A stretch of 64,000 nt of DNA. Source: Thalassia testudinum (taxonomy: Eukaryota > Streptophyta > Magnoliopsida > Alismatales > Hydrocharitaceae). This document shows, in pieces, positions 1 through 11,492 of this stretch; positions within the stretch are counted from its first letter, which is position 1; each line of letters begins with the position of its first letter. The stretch covers positions 70,682,501 to 70,746,500 of the forward strand of contig JAZHRO010000003.1 in NCBI GenBank assembly GCA_037157565.1, given 5' to 3'. The notes under the pieces are model-generated. The model worked only from the letters and a program-made list of their open reading frames with translations. It ran no database searches and was not told the origin of the DNA. A program made the position numbers and the translations under genes.

Positions 1-350
1 CTTCATGACTAGGGTGTTCTAATTTTGAACATTTGGCCTGAGAGTTTGAGCCAAACGATTCAATTCTTGAATATGCCGGAAAGGGTCATCAGAACCCAAT
101 CAGTGAAAATGGGGGTTCAAGTTAATAATGTTTGGTTTTAACTCTATATCAAGTCCCCCAGCAAGAATTTACACCCTAGGCTCGATAGCCACAGTTGCAG
201 GATTATAGTGATCCTACATTTGTGGACGTTGTCAGGGGTTGGCCGATGCACGAATCAAGTTAGTGAGAGTCGGCAACTGGTCCTACAGGTGTTGAATATC
301 ATCAACCCCTTCTTGATCTGGGTTCTCCATAGAATCAAAGGATGAAGAAC
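1..350 (-). pseudogene. Decayed Gypsy gag fragment
   Basis: The reverse complement of about 1-170 reads as a Gag capsid segment with the residues GSDDPFRHIQEL, equivalent to GSEDPFQHLEDL in the better preserved gag at 9861. It is broken by stops at both ends of the readable stretch. Capsid proteins of this group form the particle in which reverse transcription occurs. The part from 170 to 350 is probably upstream gag but is too degraded to read. It runs off the left edge and lies opposite in strand to the LTR remnant at 846-1848, so the two probably belong to different insertions. Confidence 0.6.
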
Positions 351-845
351 TAAGTTAAGATGGAGATGGATCAGAAGAGTTAACATGTGGATCAGAAGAC
401 AACCCAAATAAGTAGGCCGGGGTTTAACCCTAACGAGTGCAACTCGCTAATGGAGGTCTTAAGATTGGTCTCAAGGACTTCCTCTTGTACATGCACTACA
501 AAATCAAATGAGAGACTAGAGATGTTTTGTACCCAATCAAGGCACCTAAAATAATTAGATTACTATGGCCAGTTTGAGGCAGAGGGACCTCTAGATCAAA
601 AATTCACCTACTCGAGAAATACTTGGGTAGCCAGGAAGGGAGATTCCCACAAAGACCCCTACACGGTAGAGCATCCTCATGGGTTACTGAGTTTCCTCTG
701 CCTGACCTTCCTTGTCACTACAGTTCCAAGTAGACAAGAATGTGTGAGTTGAGGCCTAAGTCTACAAATTTTAAGCCTACTTACACCTTGAATTATCACT
801 CGAATTAAGGAGTTGATTCGAATTGTGACCTAATTTTAGGTTGGT
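351..845. other. Unassigned, probably retroelement leader
   Basis: No reading frame, RNA gene or repeat boundary is convincing here. Its place between a minus-strand gag fragment and an LTR remnant suggests degraded 5' leader or LTR sequence, which is inference only. Confidence 0.3.
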
Positions 846-1848
846 TGATGATTGCACAACAATCATAACCTTTAAATTTGTTGATTAGGGTAGATTTTTA
901 GCATAGTTATAAATATTGCATTCATTTCATGCTTTGTTGATTGCGCAGTAATCATAGGTCCAAATCTACTTGAATTTAGATCCTAGCTTAACTTAGGCAT
1001 AATGCATACATAAGCATCAAATTTTGCATCATAGCTGATTTGTTAGTTTTGTAAATAATAATGCTATATTATGTTCTAATTGAGAGAAATTAATAATTGT
1101 GGGAAATTCGTGGCTACAAATGATAAATCCAACCATATGGATCTACTTAGAATGACGACGGGAGTCCAACGCTTTCGAGATCTCCTTGATCAAACTCCCG
1201 TAGCATCCTATGGAGTCCACAGAAGAGCAAGGGCCAAGAGGCAAATAGGTGAAAATTCGAACCTCAAATGCCAAATCCAACCGTATGATTGGATTCGGAT
1301 CAACGATCGTAGTCTAATGGCACAAAAATCATCTCAATTGGAGGCCTACAGCACCGTCTACAAAGCAAGACAATGGAATGCCATGATGGCATCACATGGC
1401 ACCATTGCAGTTGCCTAAGGCCATCGCCCTAATCTCTGAAGGGAACACCCCGTGCATTGTAGGCTATTGGATTGTCATCCAACAGCCACAAAATGAGCAC
1501 ACCACTGCTATAACCCACGCCTTATCAAGGAAGGAAATGCTCAGTTGCTGGATCTCCATCCAGCAACTGAGAGCAGTCGAGCAACATTATGGAAGCGCAA
1601 CCATCTGCACTAGTAGTGTGTTGGGTAGCATGTTGGAATGGAAAGGCGAGACATGCATTCGAAGCATAACGATGCATGAAATTGAGGTAGCAGCGAGGGC
1701 AAGTGAAATCGCACCTTCGGGTCTCCAATCAATGTTGATGGCACGTTCACATGACAAGCAAAGAAGCATGGGATGGGAATGCATGTTATCATGCACAACC
1801 AAATGCGTGCATGTGCTGGAGAAGAATCTCAAAGGCGGTGGGCACAGC
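846..1848 (+). mobile_element. Left half of an old LTR ('P')
   Basis: This stretch keeps the block order of the O and Y LTRs in a diverged form: an AT-rich start tgatgattgcac, two 'aaatccaacc' blocks, a 'ggattcggatcaacgatcg' block at about 1284, then a 'catggcaccatt' block near 1400. It stops where the O 5' LTR starts. No TATA box is present, so it resembles only the 5' part of U3. The missing part may be the LTR-like sequence from 47898, which has a TATA box and an R/U5-like end in the same orientation. The start at 846 is approximate, and short ORFs inside are not credible genes. Confidence 0.5.
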
Positions 1849-2900
1849 TAATGTGCATACATCTAAATAGGCAAAAATGTCTACTAATGCATGTTGTTAG
1901 TGTCATATTAGCATCATGCATTGTAAATATTCCATAACATGCATAATCATGCATTTAGGTCAAATTGCATAAATTGTATAAATATTTCCTCCTTTTATGG
2001 CCAAGCACAAGGCGACTTTTAATCAAGGCCCTGGATCAAAGATCCAACCGAACGGATTTGATCAGGGCGATGATTGGAGTTCAACGACTCCAAGATCACC
2101 CTAATTGGACATCCATAGCACCAGATGTAATCCGAGGAAGCCTAGAGATCAAGGGCCAAGATGGTGCCAAACTACACTTCAGATGACAAATCCGTCAACA
2201 CAGCTGGGTTCGGATCGACAATCGCAGCCTAACAGTGTGAAAATCGATCCAATCTGACATCCGTGGCACCATCTACAACACACGGAAGATGGATGGCAAA
2301 GATGGTGCCACGTGGCACCATCTCAGTCACCCAATCAGCCCTAAGACCCACTGTTGCATCTCTAAGGACTCTTCATCACGCCATCCTAGCCGTTGGATCT
2401 TGATCCAATAGCCAGGAATTACTCAAATGCACCGCTCTCATCTTCATAAGACATAAGGTGCAGATGATATGGGCTGTTGGATCTTGATCCAACGGCCACA
2501 GGTGCACGTGCCTAATTCCTAAATGCGACAAAAGTAGGCCATAGCATAGCGGTCATGCAGCTGCGAGCAAGATGTGAGGCGTGCATTGAAAATGCAGCGC
2601 ATCTCGTATCAAGCGCAAGTGTGGGAGCGAGCGCAATTCAACTGTTAGATGGTGATCAGGCGGGCGAGGAGCGAAGACGTGGCAGGTGAAGAAGCTTTGG
2701 ATCGTGCACGTGCATGATGATGCACTTCTTCACAGCCCATCGCACACACAGGCGCACGATTAGGCGAAGTTGAAGTGGGCGAGGAGCGATCTGAGCCATC
2801 CGATGTCGTGTTCGAACGGTTGAGATTTCTCGGACGTGGGAACGCATTGATCGCACAGTAGGTGAGGAGGCAAGCATGCGCACGAAGCTACAGTGACATG

Positions 2901-2938
2901 GGGTCATTTGTGACGCTTAAATCCATCACTAAAGACCT
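2901..2938 (+). promoter_or_regulatory. U3 inverted repeat upstream of the TATA box (O 5' LTR)
   Basis: The arms are gtcatttgtgacg and catcactaaagac around cttaaatc, imperfect in this copy. Other LTR copies hold it in the same place, with arms gtctttagtgatg and catcactaaggac. It lies about 55 bp before the TATA box. A role in transcription is inferred from position only. Confidence 0.55.
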
Positions 2939-2991
2939 ACTCATTTAATGTTTTAACTATGTAATGACGAAATTGACCCTATCCTTGCAAC

Positions 2992-2998
2992 TATAAAA
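2992..2998 (+). promoter_or_regulatory. TATA box of O 5' LTR
   Basis: The sequence is ctataaaagg, followed by pyrimidine-rich sequence. The same element is found at matching positions in the other O/Y-type LTR copies (7971, 21474, 36553). Confidence 0.65.
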
Positions 2999-3638
2999 GG
3001 TGACCCCTACCCTACGAAATTCTCATCCCTTCACCTCTCTCCCTCTCCAAAGTTCAAGAGAAGCTTGTCCCTTACCCAGGATGCTACTCTAGAGCCAAGT
3101 CCATGTTTTCTCACCCTCGTTCCTGAAGTGGAATCTACGATGACAATAATGTGCTGCCTCATTCTCACTTCTTCAGGCTTTGTCCTCCATCCTTCTCCAT
3201 CCTCCGTTTCCAAGTGTCACTCCTTCCGACTCGTCCTCCAAGCATTCGTCGAGAAGGGTAACATCTCTCTGCCTTCTTTTTAATCGCTTTCTAGAGTGGA
3301 ATTTTTTGCTTTCTAGTTGTCGTCATTTCCCACTTTCTAGTTATAAAAATAGTATTATTTTATCAAGTGATTGTTCTCTCTCACTCTCCCTTTCTTAATG
3401 TTTATATCTATTCCATTGTATATATCTATTCCATTGTAATTATCTCATTTTCAAACAAAAATACAAAAAAACATAATCACAAATTTAAGATTGACGTAGC
3501 CTCCCTATGTTCGATCCGAAATTTCTTTACGAATTTCGATAAAATTTTATCTGCTGATGGATTACTTTACAAATCACACTACAATGATGGGTTTTTAAAA
3601 TCGAACTTCGATCACGTGGTTTTCTGATACCAACATTT

Positions 3639-3656
3639 TGGCATCGTTGTCAGGGA
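3639..3656 (+). other. Decayed tRNA-Asp primer binding site of O
   Basis: The site tggcatcgttgtcaggga lies 3 bp after the LTR end. It differs by a few C-to-T/G-to-A type changes from the perfect tRNA-Asp complement seen at 8612-8629 in Y. It would have primed minus-strand DNA synthesis. Confidence 0.75.
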
Positions 3657-4864
3657 GACAACCATTTTTTATTTTCTTTCCACATTTTTCGCACTTTATT
3701 ATTTTCTAACTTGCTTTATTTCTCATCTATTATTTTAGAGGTACCTTAATAGGGAATCTTCTAGTGGTAGATTAGAGTAAAGTGCAATTAAAGACAATAG
3801 TAATTGCTCCCCACTCTTCCTCCTCCATAAATTTCATTTTATAGCATTAATTCAAACTCCAATTAACCTAGGTGCTTGAATAAATCCTAGGGTTAGTTTG
3901 GTTGCTTGGATTTCCACCCACATTCATCTCACCCACATATAAAAAATTAACAAAAAGATATTTCTTGTGGGGTAAATCAACATACACACTACATACACCC
4001 ACATTCAAAGCACATAACCTAATTGATTTCTATCTAGTGAATCGGATTTTGATCTATGGAACTGGTACATGCAAATCAACATATAAAATAGTAGAAATCA
4101 GTCTAGGTCAATCATTTTCTGTGACTTAGTAGGGCAATTGTGGCCAATTGTTTGAGATGTTTGGGCAGCATCACTTAATCTAAAATCAACTCACCAAGTA
4201 GCTTCCCTTTAGGGTTTTCAATTTAGATCAATACCAAGCACTGCACTTTACTTTTGATTTCAAAAGGAAAAAGATTTCACCCATTCTTGAAAATCTAGTT
4301 TGCCTTAAAACTTGATAGAATTAACCTAATTCCAAACCCTAAAAGCTACTTAAGCAAGATTTGAACAATAAAATCCACTCATAAAAAATAATCTTTCTTG
4401 AAAACCCTGGTTGTGCATGTACTTATACATATTCAATCAATCATTAAGAGCACAACCCATCTTAAGGGCCCAGAACATTCCATAAGCACTACAATCCTGG
4501 GCCTAAATAAAATCAAGTAGATGTTGGCCTTAGGGACTAATTCGATCTTCAAGGCTCAGTCTGAGATTGTTTACAATTAACCTACTTGTACTAATCAACT
4601 TGATGTCTAGCTAGGGGAGTAGCGTCAAACGACTGTGGCTGGGGTGTACACTAGGAACTGGAGGTGCAAGCCGAAGGACGAACCTTCTCCCCAGTCCCTC
4701 CTTCTAACTGGTTGATTGATTGGATGCAAGTAGAGTAAATAATTTATAATCTTAAGACAGATTGTGAGAGTCTGTAGATCCTTAGGTTGCCCCACTTAAA
4801 GACAGGCTTGTTTTGTTATGCTGTAGGGTTCTTATCCCTAGTCCTTCCAACCTCTTCCTAGTTT
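3657..4864 (+). other. Untranslated leader of O
   Basis: About 1.2 kb between PBS and gag. It aligns by eye with the Y leader (8630-9860), including the segments 'gtgcatgtacttatac' and 'ctagctaggggagtag'. No credible ORF is present. Confidence 0.6.
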
Positions 4865-6960
4865 ATGCTGGGAAGGAGGTCATTGAATCCCCGAATGGAA
4901 GGACCACTAGATTATTCTAGGAGGTGTAGATCGGATTTTGGCCAAATTGATCCCATGGCCAATCAACAACCTCCTCTGCCCTAGAATCCACAGGAGGAAT
5001 TTTAGAGGTAGCTGGAACAAATGCAGACAATGCAAAAATGGTTCCAGAGAATGCAGGGTGCTCAGTCCTCGAAGGATTTTTATGATCCTTCAAATTATGG
5101 GGAACGTCCCAAAGTTCAGATTCCTACAGTAGATGTAGAAATCAAGACCCAGGTATTAAGCCTGATCAAACACTTTGATGGGCTTGGTTCTGAAGACCCC
5201 TTTCAACACTTGGAGGATTTGACCACTTTGGTCCAGATCACCAAGGTACGCAATGTGAATAAAGAGCAGATGATCATGAGGCTCTTTCCCCACTCTCTTA
5301 GGGATAAAGTCTCTCATTGGTACAGGATCATAGGAAGGCTGATTGCAACATGGAATGATCTGAAGTTGGCTTTCCTAAAGAAATTCTTCCCTGTAAGACG
5401 TACCAATGCTCTGAGATGGGCAATTACTACCAGCACCCAATGGCTGGAGGAGCAGTTTCTTGTTGCCTGGGAGCGATTCCTCGGCTTATTACAGAGGTGT
5501 CCACACCACGAGGTGCAGAAATGGTAGCTCATGCAGATCTTCTACCATGGGTCGGTTGAGCAACTCAGAAATCATGTGGACGCTTCTTGCGGAGTCAACT
5601 TCCTCAACAAAGACATAGATAGCGTGCATGATTTGTTTGTGAAGATGAGTGAAAATTCAATCAATCATGCCTCCATGGATACTTATAACTGGTCCAACAA
5701 CCCAGATCGAATGTTAATGAAGTCCATGACTCTCATTCATTTAATATGGAATTGATTTGTAATAAACTAAATAAGGTGGACTTGGTTACTAAAGGGATGG
5801 AGTGGATGGCTGGAAACTCAATGAACAATTCTCGATCCACTCAGTCTCAGAATTCAATATTCCATTTGTCACGAGCTCTTTTTGGATGGGAGTTCGTGAA
5901 TCAACTTGATGCAGCTCAACCTGTGAGCCAACATTATTTGGAACCCCATGGGTTCCAAACTGGGGCCTTTGATCCCAGTTTCTCTGATCCCTACCTTTCT
6001 CTCTCTCCATCCTCACCCTATAAGGATGTTTATGTTGTACAGGAGAACGTTAGGTCCAACCCCTACTCTAATGCTTATAATCTGAGTTGGAAGAACCACC
6101 CTAACTTCTCCTGGAAAAACCTGGGGCAATAGACCCAATTCCGACCCGGCAACTATGCTTCGCAATGACCAATGGGTCAGGGTCTTGTTTACACTCATCT
6201 ACCCTTGAATCAGGTCAATCAGCAAGCTTAGAATGCTTGTCAACCTGTAGGGCAGGCTAATTTGAACTGACGGATGGTAGAAATGCAAGGATCTATGTTC
6301 CAGCTCATGCAACAAATGAAAATCTCGCTGGAAAACTTCCAAACCGAGGTCATTGCTAATTCTCGTCAACCCTGATCTCTACCATCTTAAACTATACCCA
6401 AACCTTGTAATATCAAGAATCCGGGCAATCAAGCCCAAGGGTACTGGAATCATAGGGACCCGCATGCACGTGCTCAGCTGGTTGTGCAATGTCCTTCTCT
6501 TCTGCTTCTTCATCAAATCAAAGGTTTTTGGATAATGAAGACCTTCCAATCTTTCCTAACCCTCCCCAACATCCAAATCGGTATGCATCTACTAATTATG
6601 TTACCTTGAGGAGTGGAAAACAAACTCAGGATCCACAACCACATTGTTCTGATCTACCAAATCCTGGAGAGCCTAAAGAGAGAAAGGAGAACTCTGAAGA
6701 AGAAATCAAGGCCCAGGAACTTAACTCCAAAGATCTAACTCATGCTCGTTTTCCTGAGGCCTTTATTAAACCTAGGAAGAAGAAGCCTGTTGATAGTAAT
6801 GTGGAGCTCTTGAATGTATTCAGGAATGTCAAGATCAATATCCTGCTCCTCGATGCTATCAAATACATGCTGGCTTACGTGAAATTTTTAAAGGATTTAC
6901 GCATGCAAAAGCATAAGTCGAGGGAATCTGTTCCGAGGAAGGTGGTACTCTCTGAGCAGG
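4865..6960 (+). pseudogene. gag of O, broken
   Basis: The start atgctgggaaggaggtca corresponds to the gag start of Y at 9861. The capsid region is readable at about 5021-5755 (DGLGSEDPFQHLEDLTTL, LRDKVSHWYR). The C-terminal part at 5746-6132 ends NLGQ followed by TAG. Y has a TAG at exactly the same place, so this stop is older than the split of the two copies. Private stops also occur, for example in the first 60 bp and at 5527. The reading continues at 6489-6960 into the basic linker before protease (KKKPVDSN) and is cut by the Y insertion after 'gagcagg'. Gag of this group forms the virus-like particle; this copy cannot make a full one. Confidence 0.85.
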
Positions 6961-7879
6961 TGATGTAAACACATTTACACTACTTAAAATGTCTATTTAT
7001 GCATGTTCTTAAGCATAGGATTGCATTTCATGATATAAATATTGCATTACATACATCATCTTGCATTTAGAATAGCTTGAATAAAATGGAGGTTAATTGT
7101 CTCCTTTTATGTGCTTGGATAGGGCAAATATTTTATCAAGGCCTCGGATCAAAGATCCAACCGTATAGATGTGATCAGGACGACGATTGGAGTTCAACGA
7201 CTCCAAGATCGCCCTAATCAGGCATCCGTAGCATCAGATAAGTGATCCAGGAACCCTAGAGGATCAAGGGCCAGGATGGTGTAAATCTGCACTTCAGATG
7301 ATAAATCCAACCACACGGATGAATTCGGATCGACGATCGCAGCCCAACGACACAAAAATCAAGTCAATCTGACATCCATGGCACCATTTACAACTTCCAG
7401 AAGATGGATGGCCAAGATGGAGCCATGTGGTGCCATCTCAGCCGCCCAAACGGCCGCTTGCATTTTGTGAAGGCCCCCGCCCGATCACTCTCCACCGTCA
7501 GATCAAGATCCAACGGCTGTGGTCGCTCGCGCTTAAAAGCATCCGCGCAACCATTTCGTCTGCGTAGCGCAGCGGCGACGCAGCCGCGGGCGAAGTAGAG
7601 GTCGTAGGTTCGAGCTACGGTGAGGGGGTGGAAGGCGCAGGCAAGCAGGCGCAAACGAGCGTCAGATGAATATCCAACGGCTGCGCGCGCCCGATAGCGT
7701 CGTTGCGTAATTGAATGCGCAATTAGACACGCGGGGGGCGTGTAACGCAGCGGGTGCAAACGCGATTTAGGCCGTCCGATCTCGCGATCGGACGGCTAAG
7801 ACTTCGCGGACATGCGTAGGCATTACGCGCGTGGGCAGCCGAGCGGGCGTGCGTTGGCGCGGAGGCTATGCCCAAGTTG

Positions 7880-7917
7880 GGGGCTTTAGCGACGGTTTTA
7901 TCCGTCACTAAAGACCC
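7880..7917 (+). promoter_or_regulatory. U3 inverted repeat upstream of the TATA box (Y 5' LTR)
   Basis: The arms gctttagcgacgg and ccgtcactaaagac flank a short T-rich loop, with one internal mismatch. It lies about 55 bp upstream of the TATA box, as in the O LTR. The same structure is at 21384-21420 in the 3' LTR. Confidence 0.6.
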
Positions 7918-7970
7918 CTCATTTATTGTTTTGAAGATGTAATGTCCATTTTGCCCCCACTCCTTGCAAG

Positions 7971-7977
7971 TATAAAA
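7971..7977 (+). promoter_or_regulatory. TATA box of Y 5' LTR
   Basis: The sequence gtataaaagga lies at the same place relative to the inverted repeat as in O. It marks the likely U3/R region. Confidence 0.65.
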
Positions 7978-8611
7978 GGAGACCCCCTCCATACGAAATT
8001 TTCATCGCTTCTTTCTCCTCTCTACCCCTCCAAAGCTCAAAAGAAGCTTGTCCCACACCCGGGATGCTTCTTGCGAGATAAAGTCCAATTTTTGTTCCCC
8101 TTCGGAAGTGGATCTCGCGACGACGACGGCGTGTTGCTTCGTCCTCCTTCGTCCTGCTTCATTCTCCTTCGTCCAGGCATCGTCCCATCTGGCTCTTCCT
8201 CCAAGCAATCATCGAGGAGGATAACTTCTCTCTCCCATTCTTATTTACAGCTTTTCTAGTGTAGAATTTTCTGCTTTATAGTGTAATTGATTTTCCGCAT
8301 TCTAGTATAATTTTTATAAACTATTGAAATATTGAATGCATGTTCTCTTTCTCGCTCTCTCTCTCTTTCTCTCTCTCTCTCTCTTAGTTTGATAGCTCCA
8401 TTGTAATTATATCTCCTTGCTTAACAAAAATCCTAAAAAAAATATAATTGCGAACATAGATCAACGTAGCCTCCCTGTGTTCTACCCGAAATTATTTTCG
8501 GTATAAATTTTATTTGTTGAACACGAATTCTTCGCTTTTTGAACTACAACGACAGGTTTTCCAAAACCAATCTCGTAAGCATGGCGATTCGCAGAAACCC
8601 GTTCAACATTT

Positions 8612-8629
8612 TGGCGCCGTTGCCGGGGA
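8612..8629 (+). other. tRNA-Asp primer binding site of Y
   Basis: TGGCGCCGTTGCCGGGGA starts 3 bp after the LTR end. It is complementary to the 3' end of plant tRNA-Asp including CCA, the usual Athila primer. Confidence 0.9.
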
Positions 8630-9860
8630 GGCAACGATTTTCGATCTTTTCTTCGCATTTCTTGCACTTTATTTGTTTTCTAACTAGCATTCTCTTGTGT
8701 CTATTGTTTTGCAGAGACCTCCATCAAGGAATCAACATGCGGTAGACTAGAGTAAAGTGCAGTTGAAGACAACTGTAAGTGCTCCCCCATTCTTTCCCCC
8801 TCCATAGATTTCATTCGCCACATTAAATCCAAATCCCAATTAACCTTGGTGTTTGCATAAATTCTAGAAATAGTTTGGTTGTTTGGATTTCCACTCACAT
8901 TCATTCCACCCTCATTCATAAAAAAAAAAAAATAACAAAAAGATAATCTTGTGGGGTAATTTTCAACAAACACACAACACACACCCACATTCAAGGCACT
9001 TGATCAACTTGATTTGTTTTCTACTCAACTGGGTTCTGATCTGTGGAACCGGTACACACAAAGCAACACATAGTAGAGTAGAAATCATTCTAGGTTAATC
9101 ATCTTTGAGTGCCTAACTTAGTGGTGCATTTGTGGCCAGTTGTTTGAGTTGTTTGGGCCGCACCACTTTATTTTAAAACCAACTCATCAAGTATCTCCTC
9201 CTTAGGGTTTTCAATCTTGGTATATTCCAGGCACTCCACTTTCTTTCTGATATTAAAGGAAAACAATCTTCACCCGTGTTTTACAACTTGGTTTGCCTAG
9301 AAACTTGATTGCAATTCACCTAATTTGAAACCCTAAAAGCTACTTAAGCAAGATTTGAACATTAAAATTCATGCATTATCAATAATCTTACTTGAAAAAC
9401 TTGGTTGTGCATGCACTTACACAAATCTCAATCAATTATTAAGGGCACAACCCATTGTAAGGGCCCATCACATTCCATAAGCACCACAATCCCAGGCCTT
9501 AATAAAATTGAGTAGACATTTGCCTTAAGGTTTGATTCGCTCTTCAGGGCCTAGTCTGAGATTATTTTTTATTAACCTACTTGTACTGATTAATCTGATG
9601 TCTAGCTAGGGGAGTAGAGTCAAACGATCGCGGCTAGGGGGTACACTAGGAACCAGAGGCGAAAGCCAAAGGAAGAACCTTCTCCCCTGTCCCTCCTTCT
9701 AACTGGTTGGATTAAACAGACGTAAGTAGAGTAAATCACTTATAGTCTTAAGGCTGGTTTTGGGAGTCAGTAGATCCTTAGGCTACCCCACTTAAGGATA
9801 GCCTTGTTTTGTTGTGCTGTAGGGTCCCTATCCCCAGTCCTTCCGACCTTCTCCTAGTTT
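8630..9860 (+). other. Untranslated leader of Y
   Basis: About 1.2 kb without a credible ORF, similar to the O leader over its length. It includes a poly-A run at about 8925. Confidence 0.6.
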
Positions 9861-11111
9861 ATGCTTGGAAGACGGTCATTGAATCCCCGATTGGAAGGAC
9901 AGTTAGAACATTCTAGGAGGCGCAAGTTAGATTTTGGTCAATTTGATCCCATGGCCAGACAACAGCCTCCTCTGCTTGAAAATCCACAGGAAAAATTTAG
10001 AAGGCAGCTGGAACAAATGCAGAGAATGCAGGGTGCTCAGCCCTTGAAGGATTTTTATGATCCTTCGAATTACGGGGAATGTCCCGGCGTCCAGATTCCA
10101 GCCGGTGACGTAGAAATCAAGCCCCAGGTGTTAAGCCTGATTAAACATTATCATGGGCTTGGCTCGGAAGATCCGTTTCAGCACTTGGAGGATTTGACCA
10201 CTTTGGTCCAGACCACCAAGGCTCGAAACGTTAACGAGGAGCAAATGATCATGAGGCTCTTCCCCCACTTTCTTAGGGATAAAGTCGCGCATTGGTATAG
10301 GACAATAGGAAGACCAATTACAACTTGGAATGAGTTGAAATCGGCCTTTCTGAAGAAATTCTTCCCAGTCGGTCGTACCAATTCTTTGAGATGGGCAGTC
10401 ACTACTTTTACCCAGCGGCCGGGGGAGCAGTTTCATGTGGCCTGTGAGCAATTCCAGGACTTATTGCAGAGGTGTCCACACCACGAGGTGCCGATATGGC
10501 AACTCGTGCAGATCTTCTATCATGGGTTGAATGAGCAACTCAGAAACCATGTGGATGCTTCTTGCGGAGGCAATTTCCTCAATAAATATGTAGATAGTTC
10601 ACATGATTTATTTGAGGAAATGAGTGAGAATTCAATTAATCATGCCTCCATGGATACTTTTAACCGGTCCCAGCAACCCAGATCAAATGTCAATGAAGTC
10701 CATGACTCTCATTCATTTGATATGGAATTGATTTGTAATAAACTTGATAAGGTGGACTTGGTTGCTAAAAGAATGGAAGAGTGGATGGCTGGCAATTCTA
10801 TGAACAACTCTCAATCCACTCAATCCCAAAATTCGGGATTCCATTCCTCACAAGCTCCTTCTGGATGGGAGTTCGTGAATCAACTTGATGCGACTCAATC
10901 TATGAGTCAGCATTTCTCGGAACCCCATGGGTTCCCAACTGGGGCCATTGATCCTAGTTTTTCTGATCCTTCCCTTTCATTCTCTCCATCCTCACCCTAT
11001 GAGGATGTTTGTGCTATACAACAGAATGTTAGATCCAACCCCAACTCGAATGCCTATAATCCAGGTTGGAGAAACCACCCTAACTTCTCTTGGAAAAATC
11101 TGGGGCAATAG
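9861..11111 (+). CDS. gag: Gag of Y (capsid region intact, ends at UAG)
   Basis: An open frame of 416 codons. The start is supported because its first residues, MLGRRSLNP, match MFGRRSQNP at the start of the gag in Z, a different family. The capsid-like core spans about residues 90-270 (GLGSEDPFQHLEDL, HWYRTIGRPITTWNELKSAFLKKFFP, cut here into its visible motifs). A Ser/Asn/Gln-rich tail follows, ending NPGWRNHPNFSWKNLGQ. The UAG after CAA is shared by O, so it is not private decay. Homologous sequence continues downstream with more stops (11112-11492). The product would assemble particles. Whether the UAG is read through or was fixed in a defective source copy cannot be decided here. Confidence 0.85.
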   Translation: MLGRRSLNPRLEGQLEHSRRRKLDFGQFDPMARQQPPLLENPQEKFRRQLEQMQRMQGAQPLKDFYDPSNYGECPGVQIPAGDVEIKPQVLSLIKHYHGLGSEDPFQHLEDLTTLVQTTKARNVNEEQMIMRLFPHFLRDKVAHWYRTIGRPITTWNELKSAFLKKFFPVGRTNSLRWAVTTFTQRPGEQFHVACEQFQDLLQRCPHHEVPIWQLVQIFYHGLNEQLRNHVDASCGGNFLNKYVDSSHDLFEEMSENSINHASMDTFNRSQQPRSNVNEVHDSHSFDMELICNKLDKVDLVAKRMEEWMAGNSMNNSQSTQSQNSGFHSSQAPSGWEFVNQLDATQSMSQHFSEPHGFPTGAIDPSFSDPSLSFSPSSPYEDVCAIQQNVRSNPNSNAYNPGWRNHPNFSWKNLGQ

Positions 11112-11492
11112 ATCCAATTCCGACCCAGCAACTATGCTCCGCAATGTCCATTGGGTCAGGGTCAAGTATATACTCAGTTGCCTCCGAATCAGGTCAAGCA
11201 GCCAACTTGGATGCCTGTCAACCCACAGGGCAGGCTGATTTGAACCGTCAAATGGTAGAGATATAAGGATCTATGCTCCAGGTTATGTAGCAAATGAAAA
11301 ACTCGCTGGACAACTTGCAATTCGGGCTCATTGCTAACTCTCGTCAACCCAGATCTCTACCATCCCAACCCACGAAACATTATAAATTCGGGCAATCAAG
11401 CCCAAGGGTACGAAAATCAGAGGGACCCACATGCACATGCTCAGGAGGTTGAGTAGGGTTCCTCATCTTCTTATTCTGCTAATCAACAATTC
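11112..11492 (+). pseudogene. Gag C-terminal extension of Y, beyond the UAG, broken
   Basis: Sequence after the UAG still reads like gag for about 40 codons (QFRPSNYAPQCP), then meets stops and a probable frameshift near 11220. The same region follows the UAG in O at 6133-6488. No CCHC zinc knuckle is evident. Confidence 0.6.

Larger units (their letters stand above)
1849..3635 (+). repeat. 5' LTR of O
   Basis: It starts taatgtgcata (a decayed TGATGTG) and ends ccaaca, next to a PBS. The sequence matches the 3' LTR at 32181-33942 block by block. It has a TATA box at about 2992, a U3 inverted repeat at 2901-2938, two copies of a perfect palindrome (2393-2408 and 2477-2492), and the block 'gcctccctatgttcgatcc' near its end, a block also found near the ends of the other Athila LTRs here. 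Confidence 0.85.
6961..8608 (+). repeat. 5' LTR of Y
   Basis: The LTR runs from tgatgtaaac to ttcaaca (1648 bp). It contains a U3 inverted repeat at 7880-7917, a TATA box at 7971, a CT-rich microsatellite at about 8340-8390, and 'gcctccctgtgttctaccc' near the end. The 3' LTR matches it closely outside the inserted palindromic element. Confidence 0.92.

Noticed and set aside
1080..1851. Overlapping ORFs of 112 and 151 codons
   Set aside because: They lie in an LTR remnant collinear with known noncoding LTRs and show no domain.
8612..8629. tRNA-like sequence
   Set aside because: It is a primer binding site complementary to a tRNA 3' end; no cloverleaf can be formed around it.
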